This document shows, in pieces, positions 4,901-6,048 of a stretch of DNA of 6,048 nt (position 1 is the first letter of the stretch; every line of letters begins with the position of its first letter). The position numbers and the translations under genes were made by a program. Under the pieces are notes generated by a model that saw only the letters and a program-made list of their open reading frames with translations, was not told the DNA's origin and made no database searches. This DNA is from Epilinea sp044228875 (GTDB lineage Bacteria > Chloroflexota > Anaerolineae > Epilineales > Epilineaceae). The DNA lies in contig JBGAUA010000195.1 in NCBI GenBank assembly GCA_044228875.1, positions 1-6,048 of the forward strand, given 5' to 3'.

Positions 4901-6048
4901 CAGCCGTCCGGCGGGTCGATCGGGGCTGCGTCGCGCACACAGCGGACCAGGCCGCCATGGGCCTTGGCCGGAACGGTGCGCGCGTTCACGTGGTGGCGGG
5001 TGATGGGCGGCAGGGCGGTGACGAACCAGGCCTCGTTCTGCCCTGGCCCGCCCTCTTTGCCGCGGATGGAGGTGGTGGCGGTCCACCAGCGCGCCCGGCT
5101 CTCGAGGTCGTGCACCGCCCCACCGCCCTGGGGGGCGTTGGGGAAGGCGGCGGGATCCTGCGGGCTGTCCGCCCGGCCGAACTGGGTGATGCTCAGCAGC
5201 TCCTGCACGTTGGGCAGGCGCCAGTCGTCGTGCCCGCCGTAACCCAAGGCCGCGCAGCGGTCGACGGCGGTCTGCCAGTCCATGGGGCCGCTGAGGTCCT
5301 GGTTGCCGCCGACACCGTCGCCGGCCCCCGCCGCACCCAGGCCGTCCAATCGCAGGGGGTCGCGCAGCCACATCAGGCCCGTGTTCAGATCGGTGACCAG
5401 GTTCTCGGCGGCGCGGTCGATGGTCCCGTCGTCCTGCCAGGCATAGGACGGCGTCCAGCCACGGCGCAGATGCCCGTCGTCCTCTCCCTGCGGCGGGTCC
5501 ACCGGCGCGGTGCCGGCGTAGCTGCGCGTCTGCCCGGTGGTCAGGAGGACCACCGGATCGGGGGGCGCACCGTCGGCCACGGTCGCGTCGCGCACCGGGC
5601 GGATGGAGAAGGACATGGCCTTGTGCCAGGGATGGGCATGGCCGTCGACGAAGTTGACGTAGTAGGCCTCCTCGGCCTGCAGAGGGCTGGTGGTGGCGGA
5701 CCAGAAGTAAGGGCTTGCCACAGCGTCCAGCGCTGGCCCGAACACCGTGGGCTCCCAGGCGGGCAGGGCGCGGCCGAAGTCCACCAGGCTCTGCAGCTCC
5801 TGGACGTTGGGCAGCCGCCAGTCGCTGTGGCCGGCATGGTCCAGGGCGGCCACGGCGCGGCGGGCGGACTCCCAGTCCATGATGGCGTTGGGACCGTCAG
5901 GCCCCGAGCCGGGCTCGCGGAAGGCCCGCGCCAGCTCCCGGACCCACATCACGCCGGTCTGCGGATCGACCACCACGTTGTCGGCCTCGCTCGCGGGCGG
6001 CCAGCCAAGGTCCGCCGGCCATTCATGCAGGCGGCCGCGGATGAGGTC
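1906..6048 (-). CDS. Giant protein: tandem DUF1566 domains, GWD-like phosphohistidine motif and PPDK-type ATP-grasp (5' end outside window)
   Basis: The frame is open to the right edge, so the true start lies outside. I number from an in-frame GTG at 5976, giving 1356 residues, with 24 more visible before it. Residues 1-130 and 190-350 are DUF1566/Lcl_C domains with repeated DWRLPNVQEL (52-61, 251-260), TGVMW/TGLMW and an ending RPVRD or RCVRD; TGQTRSY (147-153) introduces the second copy. Residues 395-428 are an Ala/Asp-rich linker. FPLHLDFLR (443-451) and GEAYGTLRIL (571-580) precede GELSHLAVRSARRGTP (619-634), where His623 aligns with the phosphohistidine of glucan water dikinases. Residues about 700-1045 are an ATP-grasp domain of the PPDK N-terminal type: GAKAANL (715-721, Lys717), RFRSSSNMED (826-835, Arg828), GAGLYDS (841-847), DLEFK (1023-1027) and FKQVRPF (1036-1042). 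Residues 1045-1356 are unrecognised. The key residues suggest an ATP-dependent (di)kinase-like enzyme; the substrate is unknown. DUF1566 proteins are usually exported, but no signal peptide can be seen here. Confidence 0.92.
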   Translation of the reverse strand, partial: DLIRGRLHEWPADLGWPPASEADNVVVDPQTGVMWVRELARAFREPGSGPDGPNAIMDWESARRAVAALDHAGHSDWRLPNVQELQSLVDFGRALPAWEPTVFGPALDAVASPYFWSATTSPLQAEEAYYVNFVDGHAHPWHKAMSFSIRPVRDATVADGAPPDPVVLLTTGQTRSYAGTAPVDPPQGEDDGHLRRGWTPSYAWQDDGTIDRAAENLVTDLNTGLMWLRDPLRLDGLGAAGAGDGVGGNQDLSGPMDWQTAVDRCAALGYGGHDDWRLPNVQELLSITQFGRADSPQDPAAFPNAPQGGGAVHDLESRARWWTATTSIRGKEGGPGQNEAWFVTALPPITRHHVNARTVPAKAHGGLVRCVRDAAPIDPPDGWRPELRSSTDWAALSVVAAQGGRLGKFLLAAGPVAGPSATDVRAAADADAAAASATADALAKPSTADAPTAVLPFSAAFQDVSRFPLHLDFLRAAFPEQFGALSEDDYTALSARRATRLLWAGGLRAFGDADGRTVYGFDLYTDSAVADELPRLEEVRSVCRALGRAFRRRPLAYSPTQPEGIRDAAAWPPLDCPLAFPQPAPDPGYMAYTVGEAYGTLRILRVDQLAQAVLSWQDIVVLDRAPTDLAQVVGAVLTGSAQGELSHLAVRSARRGTPNAYLAAAPDTLRPHDGQLVRLTVGRAGWQVKADVDPAEAEAFWARIRPTPLVVPPPDLGEGSILRLEDLAAREAGGLRLVGAKAANLARLGPLLPERHRATGLAIPVQHYDRFLRQNTIRDEAVAPPTRTLDLHLAALLADARFQSDPAWRAARLDRLRAAMRDGDSAIPDDTVAAIAAAIRPVFGARRRVRFRSSSNMEDGLVFSGAGLYDSTSVCVADGEDGDSKGPSLCDPLQPEERTIRRGLRRVWASLWSERAVSERAWYGMDQGQAAMGILISPAFLDEVAQGVAFTGNPLNPSADELVVNVQPGDASVVLPEPGAVPERDVLEVKGGRVAGIRREQASSLVPPGAQVLSDVHLHRLGDLLLQLRGSYAVDPEGHDPARIFLDLEFKLTPEGELVFKQVRPFLAADAPGRASEGFARLELPGRSAPGGPAGLALCSAWREAEDAAAEEADFVQTTLRAGELTLPLVTGTLAVDLWSAPRLGPDVIPASAVGPGRLDIELVAGRPELRGLRLSQAFRAGSRRLVLSLELPALRAAEPNLLRLDEATLLQDAPLWAAVDGAPAARLQPCALPSLPDERLMLDFGAGGRAVLTLRYGADRGLVPYTPAALAAAWLSLGTDGESVDTRTITEPRHLIYDAGRHNWNEVLRIRLRPPLGGASVLELTAAGIPGRPDERWTARLLDGSGALLLELPVTGFRRLAPRAGVGWVWLPWVGVGTG
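1909..1928 (-). other. G-quadruplex motif at the 3' end of the giant gene
   Basis: On the mRNA strand the four G-runs are GGG, GGGG, GGG and GGGG, separated by loops of TT, TT and AC. They end directly before the TAA stop codon. This satisfies the usual G3+ N1-7 quadruplex pattern with short loops. The encoded residues are WVGVGTG. It may act as a roadblock, an RNA-stability element, or have no role. Confidence 0.55.
1941..1958 (-). other. Second G-quadruplex motif, 12 bases upstream of the first
   Basis: On the mRNA strand the sequence is GGGCGGGGGTGGGGTGGG: four G-runs with single-base loops, the arrangement that forms the most stable quadruplexes. It lies 12 bases before the first motif, still inside the coding sequence (residues AGVGW). 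The pair makes a tandem quadruplex array in the last 50 coding bases. Confidence 0.6.
4694..4795 (-). repeat. Low-complexity Ala/Asp linker with repeated decamers
   Basis: GCGTCCGCCG (plus-strand reading) recurs three times here with degenerate copies between, producing an Ala/Asp/Thr/Ser-rich stretch at about residues 395-428 of the giant protein. It separates the tandem DUF1566 part from the enzyme-like part and looks like a flexible interdomain linker that grew by slippage. The reading frame is preserved. Confidence 0.55.

Noticed and set aside
5130..5154. G-runs on the plus strand inside the second DUF1566 domain
   Set aside because: Only three separated runs are present, with a long loop, so the quadruplex pattern is incomplete.

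Overview
This GC-rich window looks like bacterial chromosome or a resistance island, most likely from a proteobacterium. That guess rests on base composition and on the gene families present; nothing here fixes the genus. All five supported genes lie on the minus strand, so transcription runs from high to low coordinates: the giant gene, then the toxin-antitoxin pair, then arsR, then the arsenite pump. I see no tRNA, rRNA, CRISPR array, insertion sequence or phage gene.

Right two thirds (6048 down to 1906): one very long open frame, cut by the right edge of the window, encodes at least 1380 residues. It starts with two tandem DUF1566/Lcl_C-type domains, which are usually found in secreted or surface proteins. 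A low-complexity Ala/Asp linker follows, then a region with a phosphohistidine-like LSHLAVRSAR motif, an ATP-grasp domain of the PPDK/PEP-synthase N-terminal type, and about 310 residues that I do not recognise and that look rich in beta strand. The order His-domain then ATP-grasp matches glucan water dikinases, not PEP synthase or PPDK. The fusion to DUF1566 domains is the most unusual thing in the window. The last 50 bases of the gene carry two back-to-back G-quadruplex motifs on the mRNA strand.

Middle (1812 down to 1155): a compact type II toxin-antitoxin module made of a ribbon-helix-helix antitoxin (80 aa) and a PIN-domain ribonuclease toxin (141 aa), with an 11-base overlap. It has its own strong Shine-Dalgarno sequence, an extended -10 promoter candidate and a pair of direct repeats that could be its autoregulatory site.

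Left (968 down to 1): an arsenic-resistance operon. A sigma70-type promoter and a 12-3-12 inverted repeat sit directly over the arsR start codon, and the predicted transcript would be leaderless or nearly so. ArsR carries an N-terminal Cys-Cys pair and a CVC motif, consistent with a thiol As(III)/Sb(III) sensor. 147 bases downstream is the 5' part of an ACR3-type arsenite efflux permease that runs off the left edge. The working model is that ArsR represses the operon until arsenite binds its cysteines, then ACR3 is made and exports the oxyanion. The three units appear to be functionally independent neighbours.
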